A stretch of 64,000 nucleotides of DNA from Shewanella donghaensis (GTDB lineage: Bacteria > Pseudomonadota > Gammaproteobacteria > Enterobacterales > Shewanellaceae): contig NZ_CP041783.1 of assembly GCF_007567505.1 (NCBI RefSeq), positions 496,001-560,000 of the forward strand, given 5' to 3'. A program made the position numbers and the translations under genes. The notes beneath the pieces were generated by a model. The model was given only the letters and a program-made list of their open reading frames with translations. It was not told where the DNA came from and did no database searches. Below are positions 8,531-19,342 of the stretch, one piece after another. How positions within the stretch are numbered: the stretch's first letter is position 1; each line of letters opens with the position of its first letter.

Positions 8531-9295
8531 CTATTTAACTTTGGTAGTAACTTGTTTTTGGTTTTTACCGTGAATATAGTTTTGTCCAACATCAACAACA
8601 GCGATGTCTTTCATAAATTTACGGCCAAGAAGTAATGGGTAATCTAAGTGACTACGATCAGTTAAGTTCAAATCTGTTTCAGCCGCATATTGACCAATAG
8701 TTAAATGCGCATGAATAACGGGACGTCGATCATCAGGCATATCAGCATCTTGCTTAATACGAACGAAACGTTCGACTTTATGTTCATAGGTATTGCCTGG
8801 TTGGCCTTCGCCATTTGTCATCACGTCAAATCGGACCCATTGAACGCCATTACGTTCAAACAATACAATATTACGTGCATCTAAAGATGACGATTCAGCC
8901 CCAGTATCAATACGGGTAGCAAATGAAGCTTTTAATTCATCAACAGCGACACTTTCAACGGCACCCAGGACAATTTTGTCTGTGATGGATGAATCGGCAC
9001 ATTGAGGTGGTTCACTTAACTGTGCAAGCGCTGCGGCATCTTCAGTCATTTTTTGTGATTGTTTTGCTAACGCATCGGTAATTTGTTGTTTTAGCGTGTT
9101 TACTTCTGCAGTTAGGGTTGTGATATCACTGGTTGAATTGACACATTGCACATTGATGGCATCAATAATAGCAGCCTGAGAGCTCGCTAGATTGGTGGTA
9201 AATTCTTCACTACCAACGGGGGTCACTTTTTCTGTAGAGGCACAACCGCTTAAAAGTGCGGCTGTAATTGATAAAATAAAGACTTGCTTAAACAT
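8531..9295 (-). CDS. Retropepsin-like (RimB/'ATP-dependent zinc protease') lipoprotein
   Basis: A 254-residue protein with a lipoprotein signal (LLSGCAS, lipid-modified Cys near residue 18), a short coiled coil (VNTLKQQITDALAKQSQKM) and a C-terminal aspartyl-protease fold. The catalytic motif is ATRIDTGAESSSL (D-T-G), followed by YPLLLGRKFM. The family is often mislabelled ATP-dependent zinc protease, but the DTG motif indicates a retropepsin-type aspartic peptidase. The lipobox places it in the envelope, facing the periplasm. It is the first gene of the five-gene amidoligase-type operon, 28 bp after cmoB, so transcription from cmoAB may continue into it. Confidence 0.87.
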   Translation of the reverse strand: MFKQVFILSITAALLSGCASTEKVTPVGSEEFTTNLASSQAAIIDAINVQCVNSTSDITTLTAEVNTLKQQITDALAKQSQKMTEDAAALAQLSEPPQCADSSITDKIVLGAVESVAVDELKASFATRIDTGAESSSLDARNIVLFERNGVQWVRFDVMTNGEGQPGNTYEHKVERFVRIKQDADMPDDRRPVIHAHLTIGQYAAETDLNLTDRSHLDYPLLLGRKFMKDIAVVDVGQNYIHGKNQKQVTTKVK

Positions 9296-9323
9296 GACAA
9301 TTCCTGTTTTTAAATAATCTACG

Positions 9324-10316
9324 TTAAATTAAATCGTGATTTGGTTGATTCTTGATAGCAATAATAGTGGCACGTTTAGGTGCAGGATAACCTTCTACGG
9401 TTAAACTAACATCATTTGGATCGAGATAATCGACTAATGATTCGTTTTTCATCCATTTTGTTGAGCGTTGTTCAGCCATTGAGGTGATATCAATATCAAC
9501 GCAGCGTATATCGGTAAAATCACATTTTTTCAACCAGAGCATTAAGGCTTTAACCGATGGTAAAAACCATACATTATTCATTTTTCCGTACCTATCTTCA
9601 GGCACTAAAACGGCATTTTCATCGCCATCTATCACTAATGTTTCTAACACAAGTTCACCGCCCATCCGCAGTTGATCACGTAACTGCATTAAATGGTCAA
9701 TCGGAGAGCGACGGTGATATAGCACGCCCATAGAAAAAACCGTATCAAACGCATCTAATGGGGGAAGCTCTTCAATACCTAATGGTAACAAATGTATAGG
9801 GTGTTCGTTACCGGCTAATCGCTTAACGGCTTCAAATTGACATAGAAATAAAGGAGAAGGGTCAATACCTACCACTCTATTAGCACCAGCACCTAGCATT
9901 CGCCACATGTGATAACCGCTGCCACAACCTACATCAAGCACGGTTCTGTTTTGTAACGGAGAAATATGGTCTTTTACCCGATCCCATTTCCAATCACTAC
10001 GCCACTCAGTGTCTATGTCGATGCCGTGAATTTGAAATGGACCTTTGCGCCAAGGCTGAAATAGACCTAATAGGTTTTCAAGCTTTTCTGCCTGTCCTGA
10101 AGTTAGCTGACTACCATCACCAATCTGTACGCCATTAAACAGTTCAATGCTTGTAGGCGTAGGATAATGCAGTTTATTGAGGACTTTTTCCCACTTAGGT
10201 AAGTTGCCGTGTTTATGTTCACGTTGCCACTTGCCTAATATAGCTGGCAATTCTTCTAACCAATGCTGTAAAGATGAATCGGCAATTTGTTGATAAAAGG
10301 AACTGAAACTAATCAC
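9324..10316 (-). CDS. cmoB: tRNA U34 carboxymethyltransferase CmoB
   Basis: 330 residues, the usual family length. CmoB transfers the carboxymethyl group of carboxy-SAM to 5-hydroxyuridine at tRNA position 34, giving cmo5U for wobble decoding. The SAM-binding motif [16 protein letters not shown] is near residue 125, with the family N-terminus [20 protein letters not shown] and the C-terminal segment [20 protein letters not shown]. The start overlaps the cmoA stop by 4 bp, so the two enzymes of the pathway are translationally coupled. Confidence 0.96.
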   Translation of the reverse strand: MISFSSFYQQIADSSLQHWLEELPAILGKWQREHKHGNLPKWEKVLNKLHYPTPTSIELFNGVQIGDGSQLTSGQAEKLENLLGLFQPWRKGPFQIHGIDIDTEWRSDWKWDRVKDHISPLQNRTVLDVGCGSGYHMWRMLGAGANRVVGIDPSPLFLCQFEAVKRLAGNEHPIHLLPLGIEELPPLDAFDTVFSMGVLYHRRSPIDHLMQLRDQLRMGGELVLETLVIDGDENAVLVPEDRYGKMNNVWFLPSVKALMLWLKKCDFTDIRCVDIDITSMAEQRSTKWMKNESLVDYLDPNDVSLTVEGYPAPKRATIIAIKNQPNHDLI

Positions 10317-11044
10317 TTGATAGCCACCATAGATGCGAAATTAAAACATTGAAACCACACTGTTGAATGGCTAAAACCATTATCAGTGAAGCGTTGTTGG
10401 TGCATAGTTAAACTGTCAGGGCGCATGACGTTTTCAAGCGCGCTTCTTTTTTGGCTAATCTCTAATTCACTGTATCCATTAGCTCTTTTGAAATCGAGGT
10501 GTTGTTCATCAAGTAAAGTTTGAATAACATCGTCATCAAAACGTAACTTTTCAGAAATGACGAGGACACCACCAGGTAATAACCCTCGGAAAATTTTGCT
10601 AATGAGCTTATCTCGGTCTTGAACCGGTAAAAATTGCAATGTGAAATTTAATACCACCATAGAGGCGTTCTTTATTTCAACATCTCTAATATCACCACAT
10701 ATTAGTTCAACTTCGGTATCACTGACATAAGCTGATAGATTTTCTTGGCAGCGAGCTACCATAGATTCACTATTGTCTACCGCGATGATGCGGCATTGAC
10801 GTTTTTCTATTTGCCTTCTGATACTCAGCGTTGCAGAACCTAAAGAACTGCCTAAATCATATATATTTGATTTAGGGGTAACATAGCGGTCTGCAAAATC
10901 ACCAATAGTATTAATGATTTGATTATATCCCGGAACCGAGCGTTTAATCATATCGTTAAAAACACCAGCAACTCGATTATCAAATTGAAAATCTGATATT
11001 TTATCCGTTGCAGCTGCGTAAATTGTATCTTCTTGTGAGTTCAT
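10313..11044 (-). CDS. cmoA: Carboxy-SAM synthase CmoA
   Basis: 243 residues, family length. CmoA converts SAM plus prephenate to carboxy-S-adenosyl-methionine, the donor used by CmoB. Motifs seen are [20 protein letters not shown] near the N-terminus, the nucleotide-binding [15 protein letters not shown] (about residue 60) and [14 protein letters not shown]. It is the first gene of a minus-strand run that continues through cmoB and may reach the protease operon; its promoter should lie in the 11045-11277 spacer shared with the divergent cyclase gene. Confidence 0.96.
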   Translation of the reverse strand: MNSQEDTIYAAATDKISDFQFDNRVAGVFNDMIKRSVPGYNQIINTIGDFADRYVTPKSNIYDLGSSLGSATLSIRRQIEKRQCRIIAVDNSESMVARCQENLSAYVSDTEVELICGDIRDVEIKNASMVVLNFTLQFLPVQDRDKLISKIFRGLLPGGVLVISEKLRFDDDVIQTLLDEQHLDFKRANGYSELEISQKRSALENVMRPDSLTMHQQRFTDNGFSHSTVWFQCFNFASMVAIK

Positions 11045-11277
11045 CTGGGATAACTTGGAAGTATCATACCGTCATTTTAGCTAATCCTAACTAATAGCAG
11101 CAAGTATCCTATTGGATTTTTTGTCATTTTTTTTGTGTATTAGTGATTTTATGGGTAAATTATTTATGTTGTTAGACAAATGGTCGATATAAATCGGTAT
11201 GATAGTGAAAAGTTATAGCTGTTTACAATTTTTGATCATTATTTTTACATAACGCGGTTATTGCCAAAGGAATAAGT

Positions 11278-14112
11278 TTGAATTTTATAAGATTACTCTT
11301 TGCCATTTTATTCAACTTTGTATTTGTGACTCAAAGTATTGCTCAAGATAGTTTAGCAACTGACGCAGAGTTGCCTTTACCAACGGCTATTACAATAACG
11401 ATGAGTGAAGATGCATACCCTTATCAATTTATCGATGAAAAAGGTCGCGCATCTGGTTTAATGGTCGACTTATGGCGAGAATGGTCAGTTATCACTGGCA
11501 TTAAAATCGATTTTAAACCCATGCAATGGGTTGATTCATTACAGGCTTTAAAAGAAGGTACTGTCGATGTTCATATTGGTTTGGCAGTCACGGCAGATCG
11601 AGAAAAAGAATTTTCTTATGCAGAACCCATCACTTCACTGAATTCTTACCTATATTTACATAAAGATATCGCGACAAAAAAAACCATTCAAGATTTAAAA
11701 CCTTTCAAAATTGGCATCATCGAAGGGACTTCCCATGTTGAAGATTTACTGGCAATAGAGCCTAAACTCACCTTTAAAACTTTTAAGACTAAACAAGCTT
11801 TATTAGATGCCGTCATTGATGGTGAAATTTATGCTTTTGCCGCGATTCAGGGTTATTACCAAGGTATTCCGATTAATTTCGATTTAGCGAATAATTTTCA
11901 AACTTCTTCAAGAATTTTGGTGAATAAAATTGATTTGTCGCCTGCGGTATCCATTAAACATAGCCTGTGGACTGAGACAATCAACCAAGGCTTTAACAGC
12001 ATCCCAGAAAGTATAGTGAATGCAGTAGAGAAACGTTGGTTTGGATTCCGACGAGAATCGAGTGGATTAGTTATTGCTATGCAAGCTAATTTAGAGCCTT
12101 TTATTGATATTGGTATCGATGGCAGGCCACATGGTTTATTTGTCGACATTTGGGAATTATGGTCAGAAAAAACCGGCATTAGTATCGACTTTATCGCCAG
12201 TGATATGAATGGCAGCATAGAACTCATCAAGAAAGGCTTGGCAGATGTTCATATCGGTTACCCTGAAGGGGATGATATGAAAACCGGACTTAACAGGGTT
12301 AATCATTTTTACACTGTTAAAAGCCGTTTTTTTAGTTATCAAAATCAAGTCGACAATATCAATCAGGTGGATGGTCAAAGGATTGGGATTTTTGCCACTT
12401 CGCCTTATATTATAGAGCTTAGGAAAATGCTGCCTAATGCGCAGTTGCGATATTATGAATCAATGGATCAGATGATAGATGCCAGTAAAAATGGCGATAT
12501 TATTGGTTTTATTGCTTCTAGTGCTTATACATCTCATTACCTACTTAACAATAAGTATTGGTCAGAGTTTACTCAGTTTAATTCCGTAGAGTTTATTACC
12601 GAAATCTATAATTTGACCAAGGTAGAAAATTCAGAGTTGGCACAAAGAATCACCAATGGTTTTGAGTTAATTTCCTTACATGAATTAATACAATTAGAAA
12701 AAAAGTGGTTACTTAACAGCAAGGACCGCACGTTTTTCAGTCGAGATAAACAGATATTTTTGAGTAACAACGAACGGAATTATTTGGATTCTTTAGGGGC
12801 AATAAAATTAGGCTACCTTACCAATTGGGCTCCAATGGAGTACCAAAGTGATCAAGGCGAATTTTCGGGTATTAATAGCGAAGTGACTGCTATTATTTCT
12901 TCGCAACTTGGTATTGATATTATTCCAGTCGCTTATCAAGACTGGGAGAATCTCAATAATGATCTAAAAACTGGCACCATTCATATGGTAGCGAGTATGG
13001 CTAAAACCTCATCACGTGAGCCTGCATTAGAGTTCACTGAGGGATATTGGCCATCACCTTGGGCAATAACCACAACGCTAACACAGCAACCGATATTCAA
13101 TTTAAGCCAATACAATGGGAAACGAATAGCTGTTGTAAAAGGTTACAACCTAATAAACCTGCTTCGCCAGCAATTTCCAGGACTTGAAATCGTCTTAGTC
13201 GCTGATACTAAAAGTGGTTTGCAAGCCGTGTCTTCAGGTAACGCCGATTTATTTATTGAACAAGTTGTGACACTGGCTTATGCATTAAATGAAGGTGGGT
13301 TTCCAGATTTAAAAATGGCTCTGGTGGCAGATTTAACTGAGCAAAAAAGCCATTTAGGTGTATATCCTGATCTTAAAAAATTGGTACCACTTGTCAATCG
13401 AGCCATAGAAACCATTGATGAAACTAAGCAACAGCAAATGTATCAAAAATGGGTTGCAATCGATTTACGCTCAGATGCTGACAAATATCAAAAGTGGTTT
13501 GAAATTTTATTATTTGGCTTACTGATTATTTGCATTATTACAATTGTCGTAATGATGGGTAATAAACGTTTGAAGGCAGAAGTGTTACGCCGTAAAAATG
13601 CTGAAAAGAAAATAAAATTTGTCGCCGAGCACGATCCGGTCACCAAATTGCCAAATCGGGGATTACTCGACGATAGATTATCCTGTGCAGTTGCCTTGCA
13701 TTTACGAGAGCAACAAAAGTTTGCTCTGCTATTTATAGATCTAGACAAATTTAAAGCGGTAAATGATCAATATGGTCACCACGTAGGGGATAGTTTACTC
13801 ATTAGTGTTGCTGATGCATTGAGATCAGTTATTAGGAAATCTGATACGGTATCTCGGTTTGGTGGCGATGAATTTGTTATTTTGCTTAATAATATTGATG
13901 GCGCAGATTGCGCTACGAAAGTCGCTGAGAACTTATTATCAGTGCTTTCTAAGCCTATTATCATTAATGGTATTTCGTTAACGATTACAGCAAGTATTGG
14001 AATGTCGGTATACCCTGATGATGGTGATGACGCGATTGCATTATTACTAAGTGCAGATAAAAAAATGTATCAAGCCAAAAATTCAGGTGGTGCTCAACTT
14101 AGTCAAGATTAA
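11278..14112 (+). CDS. Membrane diguanylate cyclase with three solute-binding sensor domains
   Basis: A 944-residue protein with a TTG start (AAAGGA about 9 bases upstream). After a signal peptide come three bacterial solute-binding (SBP_bac_3-type) domains in tandem: about residues 36-250 (ITITMSEDAYPYQFIDEKG), 262-480 (LVIAMQANLEPFIDIGIDG) and 505-725 (IKLGYLTNWAPMEYQSDQG). One membrane helix follows (~741-763), then a GGDEF domain to the end. The active-site motif RFGGDEF (about 862) is intact, and an RKSD inhibitory I-site lies five residues before it. It should make cyclic di-GMP in response to periplasmic amino acids or similar ligands. Three sensor domains in series is more than the usual one or two. 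Confidence 0.9.
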   Translation: MNFIRLLFAILFNFVFVTQSIAQDSLATDAELPLPTAITITMSEDAYPYQFIDEKGRASGLMVDLWREWSVITGIKIDFKPMQWVDSLQALKEGTVDVHIGLAVTADREKEFSYAEPITSLNSYLYLHKDIATKKTIQDLKPFKIGIIEGTSHVEDLLAIEPKLTFKTFKTKQALLDAVIDGEIYAFAAIQGYYQGIPINFDLANNFQTSSRILVNKIDLSPAVSIKHSLWTETINQGFNSIPESIVNAVEKRWFGFRRESSGLVIAMQANLEPFIDIGIDGRPHGLFVDIWELWSEKTGISIDFIASDMNGSIELIKKGLADVHIGYPEGDDMKTGLNRVNHFYTVKSRFFSYQNQVDNINQVDGQRIGIFATSPYIIELRKMLPNAQLRYYESMDQMIDASKNGDIIGFIASSAYTSHYLLNNKYWSEFTQFNSVEFITEIYNLTKVENSELAQRITNGFELISLHELIQLEKKWLLNSKDRTFFSRDKQIFLSNNERNYLDSLGAIKLGYLTNWAPMEYQSDQGEFSGINSEVTAIISSQLGIDIIPVAYQDWENLNNDLKTGTIHMVASMAKTSSREPALEFTEGYWPSPWAITTTLTQQPIFNLSQYNGKRIAVVKGYNLINLLRQQFPGLEIVLVADTKSGLQAVSSGNADLFIEQVVTLAYALNEGGFPDLKMALVADLTEQKSHLGVYPDLKKLVPLVNRAIETIDETKQQQMYQKWVAIDLRSDADKYQKWFEILLFGLLIICIITIVVMMGNKRLKAEVLRRKNAEKKIKFVAEHDPVTKLPNRGLLDDRLSCAVALHLREQQKFALLFIDLDKFKAVNDQYGHHVGDSLLISVADALRSVIRKSDTVSRFGGDEFVILLNNIDGADCATKVAENLLSVLSKPIIINGISLTITASIGMSVYPDDGDDAIALLLSADKKMYQAKNSGGAQLSQD

Positions 14113-14221
14113 TCCTTGAATGTGTTTTAAGCATATTGATACTCATGTTCAGACTTAGGTCTTAACAGCCCAAAATCATTTTAATGTGAAAAATAAAACC
14201 TTTGATATTGCTATGAGCGAT

Positions 14222-14247
14222 AAAAGGGCATTGTATGATGCTTTTTT
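14222..14247 (+). terminator. Probable rho-independent terminator after the cyclase gene
   Basis: AAAAGGGCAT pairs with ATGCTTTTTT (two G-U pairs) around a 6-base loop, ending in six T. It lies 109 bp past the stop codon and about 200 bp before aspS. Confidence 0.6.
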
Positions 14248-14387
14248 ACTCGGAATCGGACTAACTTTTTCCTAAAGTCTCGTTAATTGCAGTAAACTGA
14301 TCGAAAATTTAATGCAAAACAGCCTGTTTAATCATTTATAGCCTGATTGACGAACTTTAAGTGCTGTAGTTGCATGCATTATTTTAA

Positions 14388-14393
14388 TATAAT
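14388..14393 (+). promoter_or_regulatory. Candidate -10 element of the aspS promoter
   Basis: A perfect TATAAT lies 54 bp before the aspS ATG. No convincing TTGACA-like box occurs 16-18 bp upstream; the TTGACG at 14347 is too far away at 35 bp. The start point is therefore tentative. The rest of the 334-bp gap holds the terminator listed above and nothing else recognised. Confidence 0.35.
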
Positions 14394-14446
14394 GCCGAAC
14401 AGAATTATTTTTTAGAAACCTATTACCGAATTAAGGGTAGAGTTAA

Positions 14447-16228
14447 ATGCGCAGTCAATATTGTGGAGACGTCAATAAGTCTCATCTAGGTCAAGAAGTC
14501 ACCTTAGTAGGTTGGGTAAACCGTAGCCGCGATTTAGGTGGCGTGATTTTTTTAGATCTTCGTGACAGAGAAGGGATTGTACAAGTTGTTTACGATCCAG
14601 ACTTAGAAGAAGTATTCAAAGTTGCTAGTAGCCTTCGTGGTGAATTTTGTGTTCAGATTAAAGGCGAAGTTCGCGCAAGACCTGACAGCCAAATCAATGC
14701 TCAAATGAAAACCGGTGAAATTGAAGTATTAGGTAAAGCTCTAACGATTATCAATACTGCAGCACCATTGCCTCTTAGCATGGATAATTACCAGAATAAT
14801 AGTGAAGAGCAACGTTTAAAATACCGTTACTTGGATTTACGTCGCCCAGAAATGGCAGACCGTATTGTTTTTCGCTCAAAAGTAACTAGTGCAGTACGTC
14901 GTTTTCTTGATGACAGTGGCTTCCTAGATATTGAAACACCTATCTTAACCAAAGCGACACCAGAAGGCGCACGTGATTATTTAGTCCCAAGTCGTACTTA
15001 TAAAGGTCAATTTTTTGCGTTGCCACAATCACCGCAGTTGTTTAAACAATTGTTGATGATGTCTGGTTTTGATCGTTACTACCAAATCGTTAAATGTTTC
15101 CGTGATGAAGATTTACGTGCAGATCGCCAACCTGAATTTACTCAAATAGATATCGAAACTTCATTCATGTCGTCTGAGCAGGTAATGGCTAAGACAGAAG
15201 AAATGGTTCAAGGTTTATTTAAAGACTTATTAAAAGTCGATTTAGGTGAATTTCCACGTATGTCATATGCAGAAGCAATGACACGTTTCGGTTCAGATAA
15301 GCCTGATTTACGTAACCCATTAGAACTTGTTGATATTGCTGACGTAGTAAAAGACGTTGAATTTGCTGTATTCAATGGCCCAGCTAATGATGTTGAAGGT
15401 CGTGTTGCTGCACTACGTATACCAACAGGTGCATCATTATCTCGTAAGCAAATTGATAATTACACTAAGTATGCCGGCATTTATGGTGCTAAAGGCTTAG
15501 CTTGGATGAAAATCAACGATCTAGCTGCGGGTATCGAAGGTATCCAATCTCCAGTACTTAAATTCTTAAACGAAGACATCGTTAATGAAATTATTAGCCG
15601 TACTGGTGCTGAAACTGGTGACATCATTTTATTTGGCGCTGATAAAGCCAATGTTGTTGCTGAAGCAATGGGCGCTTTACGTCTTAAAGCGGGCGAAGAC
15701 TTTGATTTATTAGTGGGCGAATGGCGTCCATTATGGGTTGTCGACTTCCCAATGTTTGAAAAAATTAATGGCGGCTTCCATGCTGTTCATCATCCATTTA
15801 CTGCACCATGTGGCGTAACGCCGGAGCAATTAGAAGCTGATCCAGCAGGAACGCTTTCTGATGCATATGACATGGTATTAAATGGCTGTGAATTAGGTGG
15901 TGGTTCAGTTCGTATCCATAATGCTGAAATGCAAAGCGCTGTATTCCGTATTTTAGGTATTTCTGATGAAGAAGCTAACGAAAAGTTTGGATTCTTACTA
16001 GAAGCATTGCGTTATGGTACGCCTCCTCATGCTGGATTAGCATTCGGTTTAGATCGCATCATCATGTTAATGACGGGTGCAAGTTCTATTCGTGACGTTA
16101 TGGCATTCCCTAAAACAACCACAGCCGCATGTCCGTTAACGAATGCCCCTGGGTTTGCTAACCCGCAGCAGTTAGTTGATTTAGGTATCAGTGTTATTCC
16201 GCAAGAAAAGCCGACAACTGAAGAGTAA
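14447..16228 (+). CDS. aspS: Aspartyl-tRNA synthetase
   Basis: 593 residues, normal for the bacterial type with a GAD insertion. It charges tRNA-Asp with aspartate. Visible are the N-terminal OB-fold ([20 protein letters not shown]), class II motif 2 region ([20 protein letters not shown]) and motif 3 ([15 protein letters not shown] near the C-terminus). A good Shine-Dalgarno (AAGGGTAG) precedes the ATG. It has its own strong terminator, so it is separate from yebC-ruvCAB. Confidence 0.98.
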   Translation: MRSQYCGDVNKSHLGQEVTLVGWVNRSRDLGGVIFLDLRDREGIVQVVYDPDLEEVFKVASSLRGEFCVQIKGEVRARPDSQINAQMKTGEIEVLGKALTIINTAAPLPLSMDNYQNNSEEQRLKYRYLDLRRPEMADRIVFRSKVTSAVRRFLDDSGFLDIETPILTKATPEGARDYLVPSRTYKGQFFALPQSPQLFKQLLMMSGFDRYYQIVKCFRDEDLRADRQPEFTQIDIETSFMSSEQVMAKTEEMVQGLFKDLLKVDLGEFPRMSYAEAMTRFGSDKPDLRNPLELVDIADVVKDVEFAVFNGPANDVEGRVAALRIPTGASLSRKQIDNYTKYAGIYGAKGLAWMKINDLAAGIEGIQSPVLKFLNEDIVNEIISRTGAETGDIILFGADKANVVAEAMGALRLKAGEDFDLLVGEWRPLWVVDFPMFEKINGGFHAVHHPFTAPCGVTPEQLEADPAGTLSDAYDMVLNGCELGGGSVRIHNAEMQSAVFRILGISDEEANEKFGFLLEALRYGTPPHAGLAFGLDRIIMLMTGASSIRDVMAFPKTTTAACPLTNAPGFANPQQLVDLGISVIPQEKPTTEE

Positions 16229-16258
16229 TTTTCAAGTTTTCGCTACATTGTTCAAATA

Positions 16259-16290
16259 ACAGACCGAGGCCGATGCCTCGGTCTGTTTTT
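16259..16290 (+). terminator. Rho-independent terminator of aspS
   Basis: A perfect 12-bp stem, ACAGACCGAGGC with GCCTCGGTCTGT, a 4-base CGAT loop and a run of five T. It starts 30 bp past the aspS stop. Confidence 0.95.
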
Positions 16291-16348
16291 ATATAGCCAA
16301 AATGTGTAATGTAACCACTATAAAAAGTAAATATACCAAGGAATCATC

Positions 16349-17095
16349 ATGGCTGGTCACAGTAAATGGGACAATATTAAACATCGTAAAGCCGCCCAAG
16401 ATTCAAAACGTGGCAAATTGTTCAGCAAATTTATTCGCGAGTTAACCGTAGCGGCAAGAGAAGGCGGATCCGATCCTGACGCAAATCCACGTTTACGCGC
16501 TGCTATTGATAAAGCCTTATCAAATAATATGACGCGAGATACCGTAGAGCGCGCAGTCAAACGTGGCGCTGGTGAACTTGATGGTCAACAGCTTGATACC
16601 ATTATCTATGAAGGTTACGGACCTGGCGGCACTGCTGTTATGGTTGAAACCATGACTGATAATAAAAACCGTACAGTATCGGGCGTACGTAATGCATTCA
16701 GTAAGTCAGGTGGTAATTTAGGCACCGATGGTTCTGTAGCTTATATGTTCACTAAATCAGGCGTGATTTCATATGCTGAAACGGTTGATGAAGACAATCT
16801 GATGGACGCTGCACTAGAAGCTGGCGCTGAAGATGTGATTACCCATGATAATGGCGCTTTTGATGTGCTTACAACCCCCGATGCTTTTGGTAGCGTTAAA
16901 GATGCACTAGATGCTGCGGGTTTTGAAGCAATTAATGCAGAAGTGACCATGATTGCAGGGACTAAAGCAGACTTAGATGCTGACACTGCCGCTAAATTTA
17001 TGCGTTTAATTGATAACCTTGAAGATCATGATGATGTTCAAGAGGTCTATCACAATGCAGAAATGTCAGATGAAGTCATGGAAAGTCTGGGTTAA
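16349..17095 (+). CDS. yebC: YebC/TACO1 family protein
   Basis: 248 residues, full length. The N-terminus [20 protein letters not shown] and the [14 protein letters not shown] segment are diagnostic. YebC proteins were first annotated as transcriptional regulators; more recent work on the family supports a role in translation of difficult sequences, like mitochondrial TACO1. It lies 15 bp before ruvC in the common gammaproteobacterial order, so an operon yebC-ruvC-ruvA-ruvB is likely. Confidence 0.97.
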   Translation: MAGHSKWDNIKHRKAAQDSKRGKLFSKFIRELTVAAREGGSDPDANPRLRAAIDKALSNNMTRDTVERAVKRGAGELDGQQLDTIIYEGYGPGGTAVMVETMTDNKNRTVSGVRNAFSKSGGNLGTDGSVAYMFTKSGVISYAETVDEDNLMDAALEAGAEDVITHDNGAFDVLTTPDAFGSVKDALDAAGFEAINAEVTMIAGTKADLDADTAAKFMRLIDNLEDHDDVQEVYHNAEMSDEVMESLG

Positions 17096-17110
17096 GGAAG
17101 TATTTAAACT

Positions 17111-17632
17111 GTGACAATTATTTTAGGCATTGATCCAGGTTCACGTATCACTGGTTACGGAGTGATTAAATGCCAAGGTCGCCAGCAACTCTATCTTGGT
17201 AGTGGTTGTATTCGCACTTCTGCAGATGATCTACCGACACGTTTAAAGCAAGTCTTTGACGGGGTAACAGAAATCATCAAGCAATATCAGCCAGATCAAT
17301 TTGCCATTGAACGCGTGTTTATGGCAAAAAATGCCGACTCAGCGTTAAAACTGGGCCAAGCCCGAGGCGTTGCGATTGTCGCCGCAATGAATGCTGGCTT
17401 ACCTGTAGCTGAATACAGCGCGACGCAAATTAAAAGTGCGGTAGTCGGCACTGGCCGTGCTCAAAAAGCGCAAGTTCAACATATGATCCAGCAAATTTTT
17501 AAATTGCCAGCAGCGCCACAAGCAGATGCAGCCGATGCTTTAGGCGTCGCAGTTTGTCACTACCACACTTATCAAAGCTTAATTGCGATGGGCGGAAAAG
17601 CCCAAAGCCGTACCTATGGAAGATACAAATGA
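17111..17632 (+). CDS. ruvC: Holliday junction resolvase RuvC
   Basis: 173 residues with a GTG start (AAGGAAG at 17094-17100). RuvC is the Mg-dependent endonuclease that cuts Holliday junctions in the RuvABC resolvasome. Acidic active-site residues are visible in [14 protein letters not shown] (Asp), [11 protein letters not shown] (Glu) and [12 protein letters not shown] (two Asp). Its TGA overlaps the ruvA ATG (ATGA). Confidence 0.97.
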   Translation: MTIILGIDPGSRITGYGVIKCQGRQQLYLGSGCIRTSADDLPTRLKQVFDGVTEIIKQYQPDQFAIERVFMAKNADSALKLGQARGVAIVAAMNAGLPVAEYSATQIKSAVVGTGRAQKAQVQHMIQQIFKLPAAPQADAADALGVAVCHYHTYQSLIAMGGKAQSRTYGRYK

Positions 17633-18246
17633 TTGGAAGACTCTCTGGACTGGTTGCTGAAAAACAAGCACCTGAAATTGTACTCGATGTAAACGGGGTG
17701 GGGTACGAGCTTCAAGTGCCAATGACCAGTTTTTATGAACTACCTGAATTGAATCATACCGTAATGCTATATACCCATTTTGTGGTGCGTGAAGATGCAC
17801 AACTGTTATATGGGTTTATTACTAAACAAGAACGGGCATTGTTCCGTTTATTGATAAAAACTAACGGCGTAGGCCCTAAACTTGCGTTAACCATTTTATC
17901 TGGCATGACCGCGGCAGAATTCGTTAACTGTGTCGAGCGAGATGATATTGTCACGTTAGTTAAGTTACCAGGTGTAGGTAAGAAAACTGCTGAACGTTTA
18001 GTGATTGAAATGCGTGATAAATTAAAAAGCTTATTAGAAGCATCAGTTGGCTCAGAGCGTGAATTTGCACTACAAAGTAATTATAAACCTGCTGCAGTCG
18101 AAAATAATTCTGAAGCAGATGCTATAGCAGCACTTGTTTCGCTAGGCTATAAGCCAGCTCAAGCAAGTAAAGCGGTTATTACTGCCTATACAGATGGCAT
18201 GACCAGCGAAGTACTAATTAAAGCCGCGTTAAAATCGATGCTTTAA
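17629..18246 (+). CDS. ruvA: Holliday junction branch migration protein RuvA
   Basis: 205 residues from the ATG at 17629, which overlaps the ruvC stop; a longer in-frame ORF reaches back into ruvC but MIGRLSGLV is the conserved N-terminus. RuvA forms the tetramer that binds the four-way junction and loads RuvB. Two helix-hairpin-helix motifs are seen ([13 protein letters not shown] and [16 protein letters not shown]), and a C-terminal UBA-like RuvB-binding domain ([20 protein letters not shown]). Confidence 0.97.
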   Translation: MIGRLSGLVAEKQAPEIVLDVNGVGYELQVPMTSFYELPELNHTVMLYTHFVVREDAQLLYGFITKQERALFRLLIKTNGVGPKLALTILSGMTAAEFVNCVERDDIVTLVKLPGVGKKTAERLVIEMRDKLKSLLEASVGSEREFALQSNYKPAAVENNSEADAIAALVSLGYKPAQASKAVITAYTDGMTSEVLIKAALKSML

Positions 18247-18279
18247 TTGGTTTTAAATCGCAGACGAAAAGAGATATAA

Positions 18280-19287
18280 ATGATAGAAGCAGATCGCATA
18301 ATACAGCCGCAAGAATTTGAGCAAGAAGTACATGTAGATCGCGCCATGCGCCCTAAAATGCTTGAAGACTATACTGGACAAGATGACACTCGAGCACAGC
18401 TAAAAGTGTTCATTGAGGCTGCACTTAAACGAGAAGAAGCTTTAGATCACATGTTGATATTCGGCCCTCCCGGTTTAGGTAAAACCACCCTTGCTATGAT
18501 TGTGGCCAACGAAATGGGCGTTAATATTAAATCTACTTCAGGCCCTGTGTTAGAGAAAGCCGGGGATTTAGCGGCCTTGCTCACCAACCTTGAACAAGGG
18601 GACGTGTTATTTATTGATGAAATTCACCGACTAAGCCCAGTAGTTGAAGAGATTCTTTATCCGGCCATGGAAGATTATCAATTGGATATCATGATTGGTG
18701 AAGGGCCTGCTGCTCGTTCTATCAAACTTGATTTGCCACCGTTTACTTTGATTGGCGCAACGACACGAGCTGGTGCCCTTACTTCGCCTTTGCGTGCACG
18801 CTTTGGTATTCCGCTTCGTCTTGAGTTTTACAATGTCAAAGATCTTTGCACTATTGTGACTCGCTCAGCCAAGGTGATGGAACTGCCAATCGATGCTGAA
18901 GGGGCTTTTGAAATTGCAAAACGCTCTCGTGGGACACCACGTATAGCAAATCGCTTACTAAGGCGAGTCAGAGACTTTGCTGAAGTTAAACATGATGGCT
19001 TTGTTTCTGCTGACGTTGCTCAAAAAGCGCTAGATTTACTTGATGTCGATTTGGAAGGTTTTGATTACCTTGATAGAAAATTACTTTTAGCTATTATCGA
19101 TAAATTTATGGGCGGGCCTGTAGGGTTAGATAACGTCGCAGCTGCTATTGGTGAAGATAGAGAAACCATCGAAGACGTATTAGAACCTTTTTTAATCCAA
19201 CAAGGTTTTATACAACGTACTCCAAGGGGGAGAATCGCGACAGATCGCGCTTATCAGCATTTTAATATAGTAAAACCTACCGAATAA
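18280..19287 (+). CDS. ruvB: Holliday junction branch migration ATPase RuvB
   Basis: 335 residues, full length. RuvB is the hexameric AAA+ motor for branch migration. Walker A is [12 protein letters not shown] (about residue 63), Walker [11 protein letters not shown], sensor/arginine region [18 protein letters not shown], and a C-terminal winged helix ([15 protein letters not shown]). It is the last gene of the yebC-ruvCAB unit, 33 bp after ruvA, and is followed by a strong terminator. Confidence 0.98.
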   Translation: MIEADRIIQPQEFEQEVHVDRAMRPKMLEDYTGQDDTRAQLKVFIEAALKREEALDHMLIFGPPGLGKTTLAMIVANEMGVNIKSTSGPVLEKAGDLAALLTNLEQGDVLFIDEIHRLSPVVEEILYPAMEDYQLDIMIGEGPAARSIKLDLPPFTLIGATTRAGALTSPLRARFGIPLRLEFYNVKDLCTIVTRSAKVMELPIDAEGAFEIAKRSRGTPRIANRLLRRVRDFAEVKHDGFVSADVAQKALDLLDVDLEGFDYLDRKLLLAIIDKFMGGPVGLDNVAAAIGEDRETIEDVLEPFLIQQGFIQRTPRGRIATDRAYQHFNIVKPTE

Positions 19288-19314
19288 TTAATAGCCTAAT
19301 CATTAACACTTAAT

Positions 19315-19342
19315 AAAGGAAAGCTTCGGCTTTCCTTTTTTT
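19315..19342 (+). terminator. Rho-independent terminator of the ruv operon
   Basis: Perfect 10-bp stem AAAGGAAAGC/GCTTTCCTTT with a stable TTCG tetraloop, followed by T residues. It lies 27 bp after ruvB. Confidence 0.95.

Noticed and set aside
16741..16986. Minus-strand ORF of 81 codons, Ser/Ala-rich, inside yebC
   Set aside because: Shadow of yebC codon use on the opposite strand; yebC is fully conserved over the same bases.
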